NCBI GenBank assembly: GCA_028280225.1
Contig: JANQMF010000169.1
Coordinates: 1-33,504, forward strand
Direction: 5' to 3'
DNA: 33,504 bases
DNA from: Pseudomonadales bacterium
GTDB lineage: Bacteria > Pseudomonadota > Gammaproteobacteria > Pseudomonadales > Azotimanducaceae
Part shown: positions 1 to 7,742 of the stretch, piece by piece
Position numbering within the stretch: position 1 is the stretch's first letter
Layout: each line of letters begins with the position of its first letter
The notes under the pieces: model-generated
Database searches by the model: none
The model's input: the letters and a program-made list of their open reading frames with translations, nothing else
What the model was told of the DNA's origin: nothing
Made by a program: the position numbers and the translations under genes

Positions 1-1
1 G

Positions 2-274
2 GTTATGCCAGCCCCGGTTAGCCGATCCATACCCGCAACTGGTGATGCGGTGAATGCGCCCATGGCGGGAACGTTTTATCGCGCGGCACATCCCCAGGCG
101 GCACCCTATGTGGAAGTTGGCCAACAGGTCAACGCCGGTGAGGTTCTGTGCATTATCGAAAGCATGAAAATGATGCATGAAATACGGGCAGCCAAGGGGG
201 GGCAGGTGGCTGAAGTTTGTGTCGACAATTCAGAGCCGGTGAATACCGGGGATGTACTGTTTAGACTTTTGTGA
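2..274 (+). CDS. accB: Biotin carboxyl carrier domain (acetyl-CoA carboxylase BCCP), 5'-truncated by window edge
   Basis: This is the C-terminal biotinyl domain that carries carboxybiotin between the biotin carboxylase and carboxyltransferase parts of acetyl-CoA carboxylase in fatty acid synthesis. The visible part has the AccB-type thumb motif (A-P-M-A-G-T-F-Y-R) followed by ESMKM, with the biotinylated lysine encoded near position 168. The usual AccB sequence is EAMKM, so the Ala-to-Ser change is a small oddity. The reading frame is open to the window start, so the ATG at position 5 is probably internal and the protein continues upstream. Its stop overlaps the GTG start of prmA by 4 bp. In most gammaproteobacteria accC, not accB, directly precedes prmA. 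Here the order is either accC-accB-prmA, or the domain is the C-terminus of a fused biotin carboxylase/BCCP. The biotinyl domain is certain; the exact subunit is not. Confidence 0.8.
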   Translation, partial: VMPAPVSRSIPATGDAVNAPMAGTFYRAAHPQAAPYVEVGQQVNAGEVLCIIESMKMMHEIRAAKGGQVAEVCVDNSEPVNTGDVLFRLL

Positions 275-1188
275 GCTGGATAGAAGTGGTGTTTTCGGTT
301 ACACCACAGCAGTTGAACCCTATTGAAGATGCGCTCTTTGAGCTCGGTGCGCTATCCATATCGCTGGTCAGCGACACCGACGAACCGGTATTGGAACCGA
401 TGCCCGGCGAAACCCCGCTGTGGTCCGGCATTACTCTAAAAACCATATTCAGCACCGAGACCGATATTCAGGCCCTGCGTCTGGCGCTGGGGGATTTAGT
501 CCCCGGGGCGGAGGTGCTGGTCAATTTTATTGGCGACAAAGACTGGCAGGCAGGGTCAACAAACCACGCGGTAAACCGGGTGTTTGGCGGAAAGTTGTGG
601 CTGCGCCCAAAAGAGATTGGGGCACAACAGCTACCCCCGGAAGCAATAGACGGTCCAGGTCAGTCAGCCGGTAACCTGATTCCCCTGGTGCTGGAACCGG
701 GACTGGCCTTTGGTTCGGGTAGCCATCCGACCACACGGTTGTGCCTGGCCTGGCTGGCGGAACATGTCTTGCCGGGACAGCGGGTATTGGATTTTGGCTG
801 CGGTTCCGGTGTCCTGAGTCTCGCGGCAGCCCTGCTGGGTGCCGGGGTGCTTGGCGTAGACCACGATCCCCAAGCGTTACTGGCGACTAGAGAGAACGCC
901 ACATACAATAGTCTTGGTGACGACAAAGTGATGACTTTGGCGGCCGGTGACTGGTCGGTGGAAGCGTACCGGCGCAGTTTTGACATTGTGGTTGCCAATA
1001 TTCTTGCAGCCCCGTTACAGGAATTGGCGGAGGATTTTCAAGCTGTGGCAAAGCCAGGCGCACATATCATCCTATCTGGTGTCTTGATTGAGCAGGTGAA
1101 TGCCGTTGCGGATTGTTATCAGCACACCCATTTTCAACCCCCGTTAGTGGAAGACGGCTGGGCATTAATGCGAGGTGTGGTGGCTTAG
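271..1188 (+). CDS. prmA: Ribosomal protein L11 methyltransferase
   Basis: PrmA uses S-adenosylmethionine to trimethylate ribosomal protein L11 in the cytoplasm. The 305-residue product is close to the usual length (about 293). It shows an N-terminal L11-binding region beginning SWIEVVFSV, a class I methyltransferase motif I (VLDFGCGSGVLSLAA, around residues 172-186), and the PrmA-type VANILAAPLQEL motif near residue 245. It starts with GTG at 271, inside the stop codon of the preceding biotinyl-domain gene (GTGA overlap), so translation is probably coupled. A zinc-ribbon membrane protein gene follows after about 20 bp, as in Pseudomonas-like genomes. Identification is firm from the motifs, length and context. 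Confidence 0.95.
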   Translation: MSWIEVVFSVTPQQLNPIEDALFELGALSISLVSDTDEPVLEPMPGETPLWSGITLKTIFSTETDIQALRLALGDLVPGAEVLVNFIGDKDWQAGSTNHAVNRVFGGKLWLRPKEIGAQQLPPEAIDGPGQSAGNLIPLVLEPGLAFGSGSHPTTRLCLAWLAEHVLPGQRVLDFGCGSGVLSLAAALLGAGVLGVDHDPQALLATRENATYNSLGDDKVMTLAAGDWSVEAYRRSFDIVVANILAAPLQELAEDFQAVAKPGAHIILSGVLIEQVNAVADCYQHTHFQPPLVEDGWALMRGVVA

Positions 1189-1209
1189 GTGCGGTGAACC
1201 CCAATATCC

Positions 1210-2442
1210 ATGAGTGAAGATAATCTTGCACCCCTGGTCACCCAGTGCCCAAATTGCACTACCCGATTTAAGGTGACCGAAACCCAATTGCAGGTTGCAA
1301 CAGGCCGTGTTCGTTGCGGTGCCTGCCTCACGGTATTTGATGGTACCGATCACTTGTTGCTGGACGGTGAGCCCTTAAGTTCGGGCGGGGTTGAAGAAGT
1401 TGATGCGCTGTTGGATGAACTGGCGGGTGATTTGGACAGCGAAGATGCCCAAGCGGCTGATGCTGCCGCAACCTCCAACCCAGCGGAAGAGACCGCTTTG
1501 AAGGGTCATGCTGCGGTTGAGCCCCAGTCCCTGGATTTGTCCGGCGAGGTGTTACCAGCGGACTTGACTGCCCTGGAAGAAGAATTGATGGCGGACCTGC
1601 GCGGCGACGAGGTACCTGCCGGCCGTTCTGAGGCTGCAACCGGGCAAGGTGAAGCTGAATGGGTAGAGGATGCAGTTGATGATATTTGGGCAAGTGCTTC
1701 TTCATCAGCGGATGCCGAATCAGCAGATACCGAGTCCGACGCCGGGGAGATTGTTGAGCCTGGAGGGTCAAGCCCGGCATCACCGGTCAACTCCCTCCAG
1801 GGCAACAAAGAAACCGAAAAAGAAACCGAAGAAGTTGGAGAGACGGCAGAACAGGTTCTATTGTCCGGCGTGGAAGAACCGGTTATCTCCATAACCGCCA
1901 CGGAAAATACAGCCAGTGCCGCCTCCCCACCCTCCGTGGCGACGGCAGCCGGGGAAGAGGCGCCGCCCGACGGGCCAAAACCCTGGCTGACTTGGGGGCT
2001 GATCGCCCTGGCGGTCATCGGTTTACCTGCACAAGTGTTGTGGTTTCAATATGAGTCCTGGGTGACGGATTTGACCTTTCGCCCGGTATATCAATTGATG
2101 TGTGATGTGGCCGGCTGTGAGCTGCCACCCATGCGTGACCTGGCCTTAATCGAATCCCGCAAGTCAGTGAGCCGGCGGCATCCGGATCAGGCCAATGTAC
2201 GGGTAGTGGATGTGCTTCTGGTCAATAACGCCGATTTTGCTCAGCCGTTCCCACAGGTACAGATTTCGTTTACCAGCTTAAGCGGCCAACTGGTGGCCAG
2301 CCGGCGTTTTCAACCCAGGGAATATTTGCGCGGGGATATGGCCAAAGTTCAGCTGATGCCGCCCAGAACACCCGTGCATGTTTCGTTGGAGTTAGACGAT
2401 CCGGGGAATGACGCCCAGAGCTTTCGGGTTCAGTTTCACTAA
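1210..2442 (+). CDS. Zinc-ribbon (MJ0042-type) and DUF3426 membrane protein
   Basis: The 410-residue protein has three parts. Residues 13-39 form an MJ0042-type zinc ribbon with two CxxC pairs (C13, C16, C36, C39). Residues about 50-255 are a long acidic, Ala/Glu/Ser-rich, probably disordered linker containing a short repeated KETE. A single transmembrane helix around residues 260-280 (rich in L, A, I, V, G) is followed by a C-terminal DUF3426 domain of about 120 residues. The expected topology is a cytoplasmic zinc ribbon, one membrane pass and a periplasmic DUF3426 domain. The family is found between prmA and dusB in many gammaproteobacteria and has no established function that I know of. 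The start ATG at 1210 has only a weak ribosome binding site. The family assignment is firm; the role is unknown. Confidence 0.85.
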   Translation: MSEDNLAPLVTQCPNCTTRFKVTETQLQVATGRVRCGACLTVFDGTDHLLLDGEPLSSGGVEEVDALLDELAGDLDSEDAQAADAAATSNPAEETALKGHAAVEPQSLDLSGEVLPADLTALEEELMADLRGDEVPAGRSEAATGQGEAEWVEDAVDDIWASASSSADAESADTESDAGEIVEPGGSSPASPVNSLQGNKETEKETEEVGETAEQVLLSGVEEPVISITATENTASAASPPSVATAAGEEAPPDGPKPWLTWGLIALAVIGLPAQVLWFQYESWVTDLTFRPVYQLMCDVAGCELPPMRDLALIESRKSVSRRHPDQANVRVVDVLLVNNADFAQPFPQVQISFTSLSGQLVASRRFQPREYLRGDMAKVQLMPPRTPVHVSLELDDPGNDAQSFRVQFH

Positions 2443-2457
2443 ATAGTGCTTGCGCGA

Positions 2458-2488
2458 GGATCATCCGCCACGGTTTACTAGATGATCC
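2458..2488. repeat. 8-bp perfect inverted repeat in the spacer before the VOC gene
   Basis: GGATCATC at 2458-2465 pairs with GATGATCC at 2481-2488 across a 15-nt loop, between the DUF3426 gene and the small VOC gene. No T-run follows, so it is not a classical terminator. It could be an mRNA processing hairpin or an operator for a dimeric regulator. Confidence 0.45.
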
Positions 2489-2516
2489 GACAGATTGAGA
2501 TTTTGGGAGAGAATTT

Positions 2517-2888
2517 ATGCTTGGATACGCAACAATTGGTGTAAACGACATGGCTCGCGCGGAAGCATTTTACGGTGCGCTATTGTCCGAAGTTGGCGCC
2601 AGTCAGCTCTTTGGCAGGGACCGTATTAAGTTTTATGGCACCGGCCCGGATGCGGCCATGCTGGCGATCTGCATACCCTATGACGAGCAGGCGCAACACC
2701 ACGGCAACGGCAATATGATTGCCATTCCCGGTGGTGACCGGGCGGGGGTGGATCGTCTGTATGCCAAGGCCATCGAGTTAGGGGCCACGGATGAAGGTGA
2801 ACCCGGGGAACGCAATCCGGTGTTTTATGGTGCCTATGTGCGTGATCCGGATGGCAACAAGTTGTGCTTTTTCGAGATGATCATGTAA
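2517..2888 (+). CDS. VOC-superfamily (glyoxalase/bleomycin-resistance fold) protein
   Basis: The 123-residue single-domain protein has the vicinal oxygen chelate fold pattern: an N-terminal strand with GYATIGVNDMARAEAFYGALL, a middle region with GNMIAIP, and a C-terminal FYGAYVRDPDGNKLCFFE typical of the second beta-alpha-beta-beta-beta module. Members range from metal-dependent lyases and dioxygenases to binding proteins, and the substrate cannot be told from sequence. The start is an ATG preceded by GGGAGAG at good spacing. A strong terminator follows, so it probably ends the transcript that carries prmA and the zinc-ribbon gene, or it is expressed alone. Confidence 0.8.
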   Translation: MLGYATIGVNDMARAEAFYGALLSEVGASQLFGRDRIKFYGTGPDAAMLAICIPYDEQAQHHGNGNMIAIPGGDRAGVDRLYAKAIELGATDEGEPGERNPVFYGAYVRDPDGNKLCFFEMIM

Positions 2889-2913
2889 GGCATAATGTGG
2901 CCAACATGCTGAC

Positions 2914-2944
2914 AAAGGGGCCGGTGCAACCGGCCTCTTTTATT
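2914..2944 (+). terminator. Rho-independent terminator after the VOC gene
   Basis: A GGCCGGT-GCA-ACCGGCC hairpin (7 perfect pairs, extended on both sides to about 12 with one G-T pair) is followed by TCTTTTATTT. It lies only about 22 nt before the dusB start codon, leaving no room for a separate dusB promoter between them. Confidence 0.85.
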
Positions 2945-2966
2945 TACAGCAGCAAATTTGTATTCC

Positions 2967-3974
2967 ATGTCCGTACTGACACCCATACATAACCAACTGT
3001 CCCAGCCGGTTCTGATTGGCAACACAGCAACCCGCAACCGCGTGGCCCTGGCGCCCATGGCTGGACTTACGGATGTGCCATTTAGAACGGTGGCGTGGCA
3101 GATGGGGGCCGGCTATATGGTCAGCGAGATGGTCTCCAGTCAGCCCCAGCTTTGGGACAGCGGCAAGAGTAAACAACGCCGGATTCCGGTACCCGGGGTG
3201 GCGCCGGTGGCGGTACAAATTGCGGGCACACAGCCCGGACTTATGGCTGAAGCTGCGCAACGCCATGAGGACGATGGGGTACAGGTGATCGATATCAACT
3301 TTGGCTGTCCAGCCAAAAAAGTCTGTCGCAAGGCAGCAGGGTCGGCACTGCTGGCCAACATTGATCAAATCAGTGAAATTGTTTATGCGGTGTGCGCTGC
3401 GGTGAAGATTCCGGTGACGGTGAAAACCCGCACAGGCTTAGTGCCCGGAGACGGGCTGGGGTTGGTGGCAGCAAAAGCCGCGGCCCAGGCGGGTGCGCAG
3501 ATGATTGTCTTGCACGGCCGTAGCCGGGCCTGCCGTTTTCAGGGATTTGCCCAGCATCACACGGCGGGGGAACTAAAACGGCACATCACCGTTCCCCTGT
3601 TGGTGAATGGTGATTTACAGGATTTGCATTCGGTCCGGACCGCCTTGCGGCTGTCCGGGGCGGACGGGGTCATGATTGGCCGGGGTGCCATTGGCAAACC
3701 CTGGTTGTTCAGAGAACTGCTGGGTCAGCCGCCATTATCAGCAGAACAAAAGTGGCAGCTTGTGCTGGATCATGTTGCAGCCATGCATAGCTTTTACGGC
3801 GAAGAGATGGGTGTGCGCATCGCGCGTAAACATGTGTTGAGCTATTTACAAAAACTGGATCCGGGCCGTGCTGATCCTGCGTCCGGGACAAAATATTTTC
3901 ACACCATCAAAAGTGCGTCAGGGCAGTTGGACTGGCTGCTGCGTCGGGCGGAAAGATTATTGCAGGCGGCTTAG
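2967..3974 (+). CDS. dusB: tRNA-dihydrouridine synthase B
   Basis: DusB is an FMN-dependent enzyme that reduces specific uridines of tRNA to dihydrouridine using NADPH. The product shows the Dus signature APMAGLTDVPFR near the N-terminus, the catalytic-cysteine segment INFGCPAKKVCRKAAGSALL (second Cys is the likely proton donor), the phosphate-binding VLHGRSRACRFQGFA, and VNGDLQD and GADGVMIGRGAIGKPW of the TIM barrel. I chose the ATG at 2967 (about 335 residues); an upstream TTG at 2958 adds three residues. It sits just behind a terminator and about 100 bp before purH. In E. coli and Pseudomonas dusB is followed immediately by fis; here the spacer to purH is too short to hold fis. Confidence 0.93.
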   Translation: MSVLTPIHNQLSQPVLIGNTATRNRVALAPMAGLTDVPFRTVAWQMGAGYMVSEMVSSQPQLWDSGKSKQRRIPVPGVAPVAVQIAGTQPGLMAEAAQRHEDDGVQVIDINFGCPAKKVCRKAAGSALLANIDQISEIVYAVCAAVKIPVTVKTRTGLVPGDGLGLVAAKAAAQAGAQMIVLHGRSRACRFQGFAQHHTAGELKRHITVPLLVNGDLQDLHSVRTALRLSGADGVMIGRGAIGKPWLFRELLGQPPLSAEQKWQLVLDHVAAMHSFYGEEMGVRIARKHVLSYLQKLDPGRADPASGTKYFHTIKSASGQLDWLLRRAERLLQAA

Positions 3975-4074
3975 AGGGATCGGTTGCGAAATGGGGCAGA
4001 CACGGCCTGGATGGCGAGGTTTGAGGTAATAATCAGTTGAGAAGCTGAGCTGGACCGCAAAAAGAGGAAAAACG

Positions 4075-5619
4075 TTGGCAGAACTAAAAATAAAGCGAGC
4101 GCTGCTGAGTGTATCGGACAAAACCGGGCTGCTCAGCCTGGCAACCCGGCTCAGTGAGGCAGGGGTTGAGATACTCTCCACCGGCGGCACATTTGGCACA
4201 TTACGGGACAACGGCGTACCGGCCCGGGAGGTACAGGACTACACGGGATTTCCGGAAATGATGGAAGGCCGGGTGAAAACCCTGCATCCCAAGATACACG
4301 GAGGCATTCTGGGGCGCCGCCACCTGGACCGGCAGGTGATGGCGGAGCAGGGGATAGCCGCCATAGATCTTGTGGTGGTTAATCTTTATCCGTTTGCCCA
4401 GACCATCTCCCGTGAGGATTGCACCGAGGAGATGGCCATTGAGAACATAGATATTGGTGGCCCCGCGATGTTGCGCTCCGCGGCAAAAAACCATCGGGAC
4501 GTATTGGTAGTGGTTGATCCGGGTGACTATGCAGAGGTGATGGCCGGATTGGACAAGGGTTTTAGTTTTGAGCAACGTAAACGGTTGGCGGTGAAAGCCT
4601 TTCGCCACACCGCACAGTATGATGCAACGGTGAGTGCCTATTTGGGATCTGAAGAAAACCTGCCGGATAACCTGAACCTGACCTTCAACAAAGTTGAACA
4701 GATGCGTTATGGGGAAAACCCTCACCAGGAGGCGGCTTTTTACCGGGAAGTGGTTGGGGACCACAGCGGCACCATTGCCAACTACGAACAACTGCAGGGT
4801 AAGGCGCTATCGTATAACAATATTGCTGACACAGATGCGGCTCTGGAGTGTGTAAAGGTGTTTACCGAGCCGGCGTGTGTCATCGTAAAACATGCCAACC
4901 CCTGCGGGGTTGCCCAGGCAGAGACCCCCGGCCTGGCTTACGCCAAGGCATTTGCCACGGATCCCACGTCTGCCTTTGGCGGCATTATTGCCTTTAACCG
5001 TCGGCTTGATGCGGCTACCCTGGCGGCGATTCTGGAGCAACAATTTGTTGAAGTGGTTATAGCACCGGAAGTTGACGCGGATGCGGTAACTGTTGCGCAG
5101 AAGAAGAAAAACGTCAGATTGCTCAGGTGCGGTAACTTTGGCGATGGTTCCCGGGGGTTGGAATACAAGCGTGTTGGCGGTGGATTGCTGGTGCAGAGTG
5201 CTGATGAAACCTGCCTTGATCAGGATAGTATGGCGGTGGTTACCCAGCGGCAGCCCACCCAGGCGCAGATGCAGGATTTGCTTTTTGCCTGGAAGGTAGC
5301 CTGGTTTGTCAAGTCCAACGCCATTGTGTATGCGCAAAACTTACAAACCATTGGTGTCGGGGCGGGGCAAATGAGCCGGGTCATCAGTGCCAAAATTGCG
5401 GGGCTAAAGGCGGACGAAGAAGGACTGACGGTACCGGGGGCGGTGATGGCATCAGACGCCTTTTTCCCGTTCAGGGATGGTATTGACGCGGCTGCTCAAG
5501 CGGGTATCAAAGCGGTTATTCAACCCGGGGGTTCAATGCGCGATGCGGAAGTTATTGCTGCTGCTGACGAACATAATCTGTCGATGGTCTTCACGGGAGT
5601 GCGGCATTTTCGGCACTAG
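4075..5619 (+). CDS. purH: Bifunctional AICAR transformylase / IMP cyclohydrolase
   Basis: PurH catalyses the last two steps of de novo purine synthesis: formylation of AICAR with 10-formyl-THF, then ring closure to IMP. The 514-residue protein has an N-terminal MGS-like cyclohydrolase domain ([15 protein letters not shown] and [15 protein letters not shown], residues about 1-150) and a C-terminal AICARFT domain with [21 protein letters not shown] and KSNAIVYA. The start is TTG at 4075 behind the strong ribosome binding site AGAGGAAA. It precedes purD by 45 bp, and the two probably form one transcript. Length and motifs are complete. Confidence 0.96.
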   Translation: MAELKIKRALLSVSDKTGLLSLATRLSEAGVEILSTGGTFGTLRDNGVPAREVQDYTGFPEMMEGRVKTLHPKIHGGILGRRHLDRQVMAEQGIAAIDLVVVNLYPFAQTISREDCTEEMAIENIDIGGPAMLRSAAKNHRDVLVVVDPGDYAEVMAGLDKGFSFEQRKRLAVKAFRHTAQYDATVSAYLGSEENLPDNLNLTFNKVEQMRYGENPHQEAAFYREVVGDHSGTIANYEQLQGKALSYNNIADTDAALECVKVFTEPACVIVKHANPCGVAQAETPGLAYAKAFATDPTSAFGGIIAFNRRLDAATLAAILEQQFVEVVIAPEVDADAVTVAQKKKNVRLLRCGNFGDGSRGLEYKRVGGGLLVQSADETCLDQDSMAVVTQRQPTQAQMQDLLFAWKVAWFVKSNAIVYAQNLQTIGVGAGQMSRVISAKIAGLKADEEGLTVPGAVMASDAFFPFRDGIDAAAQAGIKAVIQPGGSMRDAEVIAAADEHNLSMVFTGVRHFRH

Positions 5620-5664
5620 CAACGGTGAATTGGATTTGCGAGTCGTAAACTGAAAGAGGCTGAT

Positions 5665-6951
5665 ATGGCAAAGGTACTGGTAGTGGGGTCAGGCGGCAGA
5701 GAACACGCCCTGGCTTGGAAGATGGCGTGCAGCGAGGGGGTGGAAGAAGTCCTGGTGGCGCCGGGGAATGCCGGAACCGATGCAGAACCGGGTTTACGCA
5801 ATGTCCCGGTTGCCGTGGATGACTTTGACGGGCTGATTGCCCTGGCCAGACAGGAAGAGGTTGAGATGACCCTGGTCGGCCCGGAAGGACCGCTGGTTGA
5901 CGGTATTGTAGACCGCTTTCAGGCTGCGGGATTACCCTGTTTTGGACCCACCCAAGCGGCTGCGCAACTGGAAGGCTCAAAGGCATTTACCAAAGAATTT
6001 CTTGCCCGCTATGACATTCCCACGGCGGCTTATGAGAGTTTTACCGACGCGGGGAAAGCTCACGCCTATGTTGAAGCCCAGGGCGCCCCCATTGTGATTA
6101 AGGCAGATGGTCTGGCTGCGGGGAAGGGGGTGGTGGTTGCTCAGTCGGTTGACCAGGCTAAGCAAGCCATTACTGACATGTTGAGTGGCAATGCCTTTGG
6201 TGCAGCGGGTGCCCGGGTGGTGGTTGAAGAATTTCTTCAGGGAGAAGAAGCCAGCTTTATTTGCTTGTGTGATGGCCAGACCGCAGTGCCCTTTGCATCG
6301 TCACAGGATCACAAAGCCCGGGACGATGGGGACCGGGGTCCAAATACCGGTGGCATGGGCGCGTATTCGCCGGCACCGGTGGTTGATGATGTGCTGCACG
6401 AACGGGTGATGCGGGAAGTCATTGAGCCGACCCTGGCCGGCATGCGGACTGACGGCAGCCCCTATGTGGGATTTTTGTATGCCGGTTTAATGATCTGTGA
6501 CGGTAAACCCAAGGTCATTGAGTTTAATTGCCGGTTTGGTGATCCGGAGGCTCAACCGGTTATGTTGCGTTTGCAGTCTGATCTGCTGGCCATCTGCCGG
6601 AAAGCTTACCGGGGTGAACTGGCCGGGACCCAACTGGAGTTTGATCCGCGCACCGCGTTGGGGGTGGTGATGGCCGCGGGGGGTTATCCACTGGACTACG
6701 CCAAGGGTGACCCGATCAGCGGCTTGGACAAAGATTTGCTGGATACCAAGGTTTTTCATGCGGGCACCGCGCTGACAGAACAGGGTGTGGTGACCAATGG
6801 CGGACGGGTGCTTTGTGTGGTGGGTCTGGGCAGCAGTGTGCGTTCCGCCCAGGCAAGAGCTTATGAACGTGTTGATTTAATTGGCTGGCGTAACCGGTAC
6901 TTTCGCAAAGACATTGGTCACCGGGCCATCGCCCGGGAGGAAACTGGGTAA
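5665..6951 (+). CDS. purD: Phosphoribosylamine-glycine ligase (GAR synthetase)
   Basis: PurD joins phosphoribosylamine and glycine with ATP to give GAR, the second step of purine synthesis. The 428-residue protein has the N-terminal VLVVGSGGREHALAWK signature and an ATP-grasp core including IVIKADGLAAGKGVVVA, the GARS signature around RGPNTGGMGAYSP, and EFNCRFGDPEAQPVM. The C-terminal KDIGHRAI is typical of complete PurD. The ATG at 5665 follows GAAAGAGG. The gene ends 27 bp from the convergent coq7 gene, and no convincing terminator is seen in that gap. Confidence 0.96.
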   Translation: MAKVLVVGSGGREHALAWKMACSEGVEEVLVAPGNAGTDAEPGLRNVPVAVDDFDGLIALARQEEVEMTLVGPEGPLVDGIVDRFQAAGLPCFGPTQAAAQLEGSKAFTKEFLARYDIPTAAYESFTDAGKAHAYVEAQGAPIVIKADGLAAGKGVVVAQSVDQAKQAITDMLSGNAFGAAGARVVVEEFLQGEEASFICLCDGQTAVPFASSQDHKARDDGDRGPNTGGMGAYSPAPVVDDVLHERVMREVIEPTLAGMRTDGSPYVGFLYAGLMICDGKPKVIEFNCRFGDPEAQPVMLRLQSDLLAICRKAYRGELAGTQLEFDPRTALGVVMAAGGYPLDYAKGDPISGLDKDLLDTKVFHAGTALTEQGVVTNGGRVLCVVGLGSSVRSAQARAYERVDLIGWRNRYFRKDIGHRAIAREETG

Positions 6952-6978
6952 CTGTGTAGTATTGGGGTGCCGTACTAA

Positions 6979-7608
6979 CTAAATGCGATAAGTGGTGGTG
7001 GTCATCACTTTTGCAACCACGGACATGGCTTGTTTAATGGGTGCGGGAAATTTATTACCCCCCAGCGCCAGCGCGTTGGCACCGTGTTCAGCTTCTTCAT
7101 TGCGCATTTTATTCAGGATTGCCTTGCTGCGCTGATCTTCAGGGGGGAGTTGCTCAATATGTTTATCCAGGTGCCTGACCACCTGGTCTTCAGTGGCCTC
7201 CACAAAACCCAGGCTGACCCGGTCTCCCGCCAGTCCGGTCACGGCACCCATGGCAAATGCAGCGGCATAAAACAGCGGGTCTAACAGGCTCGGTTGAGCG
7301 TTCAGCTCATCAAGCCGTTCGCGGCACCAGCGCAGATGATCGCGCTCTTCATCCGCAGCCCTGAGCAGAGCAGTTTCGGCACTCGTTGAGCGGGCGGTCA
7401 GTGCCTGACCTTCGTACAGTGCCTGAGCGCAGATTTCGCCACAGTGATTAACCCGCATTAAACCCGCCGCGTGTGCGCGCGAGGTTTCGTCCATGTCCGG
7501 CTCAACAATATCTTGAGCCGGGTTGGGTCTTTCGCTGGCGTAGTTGCCGGACAGGGTGCGTAAGGTGCGGTCGAAGCCCTTTATCACTTGATCCAATGGA
7601 TTTGACAA
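6979..7608 (-). CDS. coq7: 2-polyprenyl-3-methyl-6-methoxy-1,4-benzoquinone monooxygenase (di-iron)
   Basis: Coq7 is a di-iron hydroxylase for the penultimate step of ubiquinone synthesis at the inner membrane. The 209-residue product shows the ferritin-like ligand pattern: Glu in LMRVNHCGEICAQ (about E58), ExxH in EERDH (E88/H91), Glu in ATEDQV (E140) and ExxH in EEAEH (E172/H175). It closely matches the Pseudomonas-type protein, including the C-terminal TTYRI. The start is TTG at 7608 behind AAAAGG. This enzyme type replaces the flavin enzyme UbiF used by E. coli, which fits a Pseudomonadales-like host. It diverges from the AAA ATPase gene. Confidence 0.93.
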   Translation of the reverse strand: MSNPLDQVIKGFDRTLRTLSGNYASERPNPAQDIVEPDMDETSRAHAAGLMRVNHCGEICAQALYEGQALTARSTSAETALLRAADEERDHLRWCRERLDELNAQPSLLDPLFYAAAFAMGAVTGLAGDRVSLGFVEATEDQVVRHLDKHIEQLPPEDQRSKAILNKMRNEEAEHGANALALGGNKFPAPIKQAMSVVAKVMTTTTYRI

Positions 7609-7742
7609 TTTTATGGCCTTTTATCTTGCCCGATGGTATTGCATGAGTGGTTGTCATCCTTGGGCCGGCCCAGGCAGCCTTTGCCCCACCTTTGCTGTCT
7701 GGTCGATATTTCATTCCTGCTGAAAGCGGCATAATTATACCT

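Noticed and set aside
1506-2018. Ser/Ala-rich 170-codon minus-strand frame
   Set aside because: Shadow of the acidic low-complexity linker of the zinc-ribbon protein.
4201-5337. Two long minus-strand open frames
   Set aside because: Both are antisense to purH, which has complete motifs and a good ribosome binding site.
7647-7742. GTG-initiated N-terminal extension of the AAA ATPase
   Set aside because: The extra 32 residues do not resemble the family, and the ATG at 7743 begins the conserved sequence.
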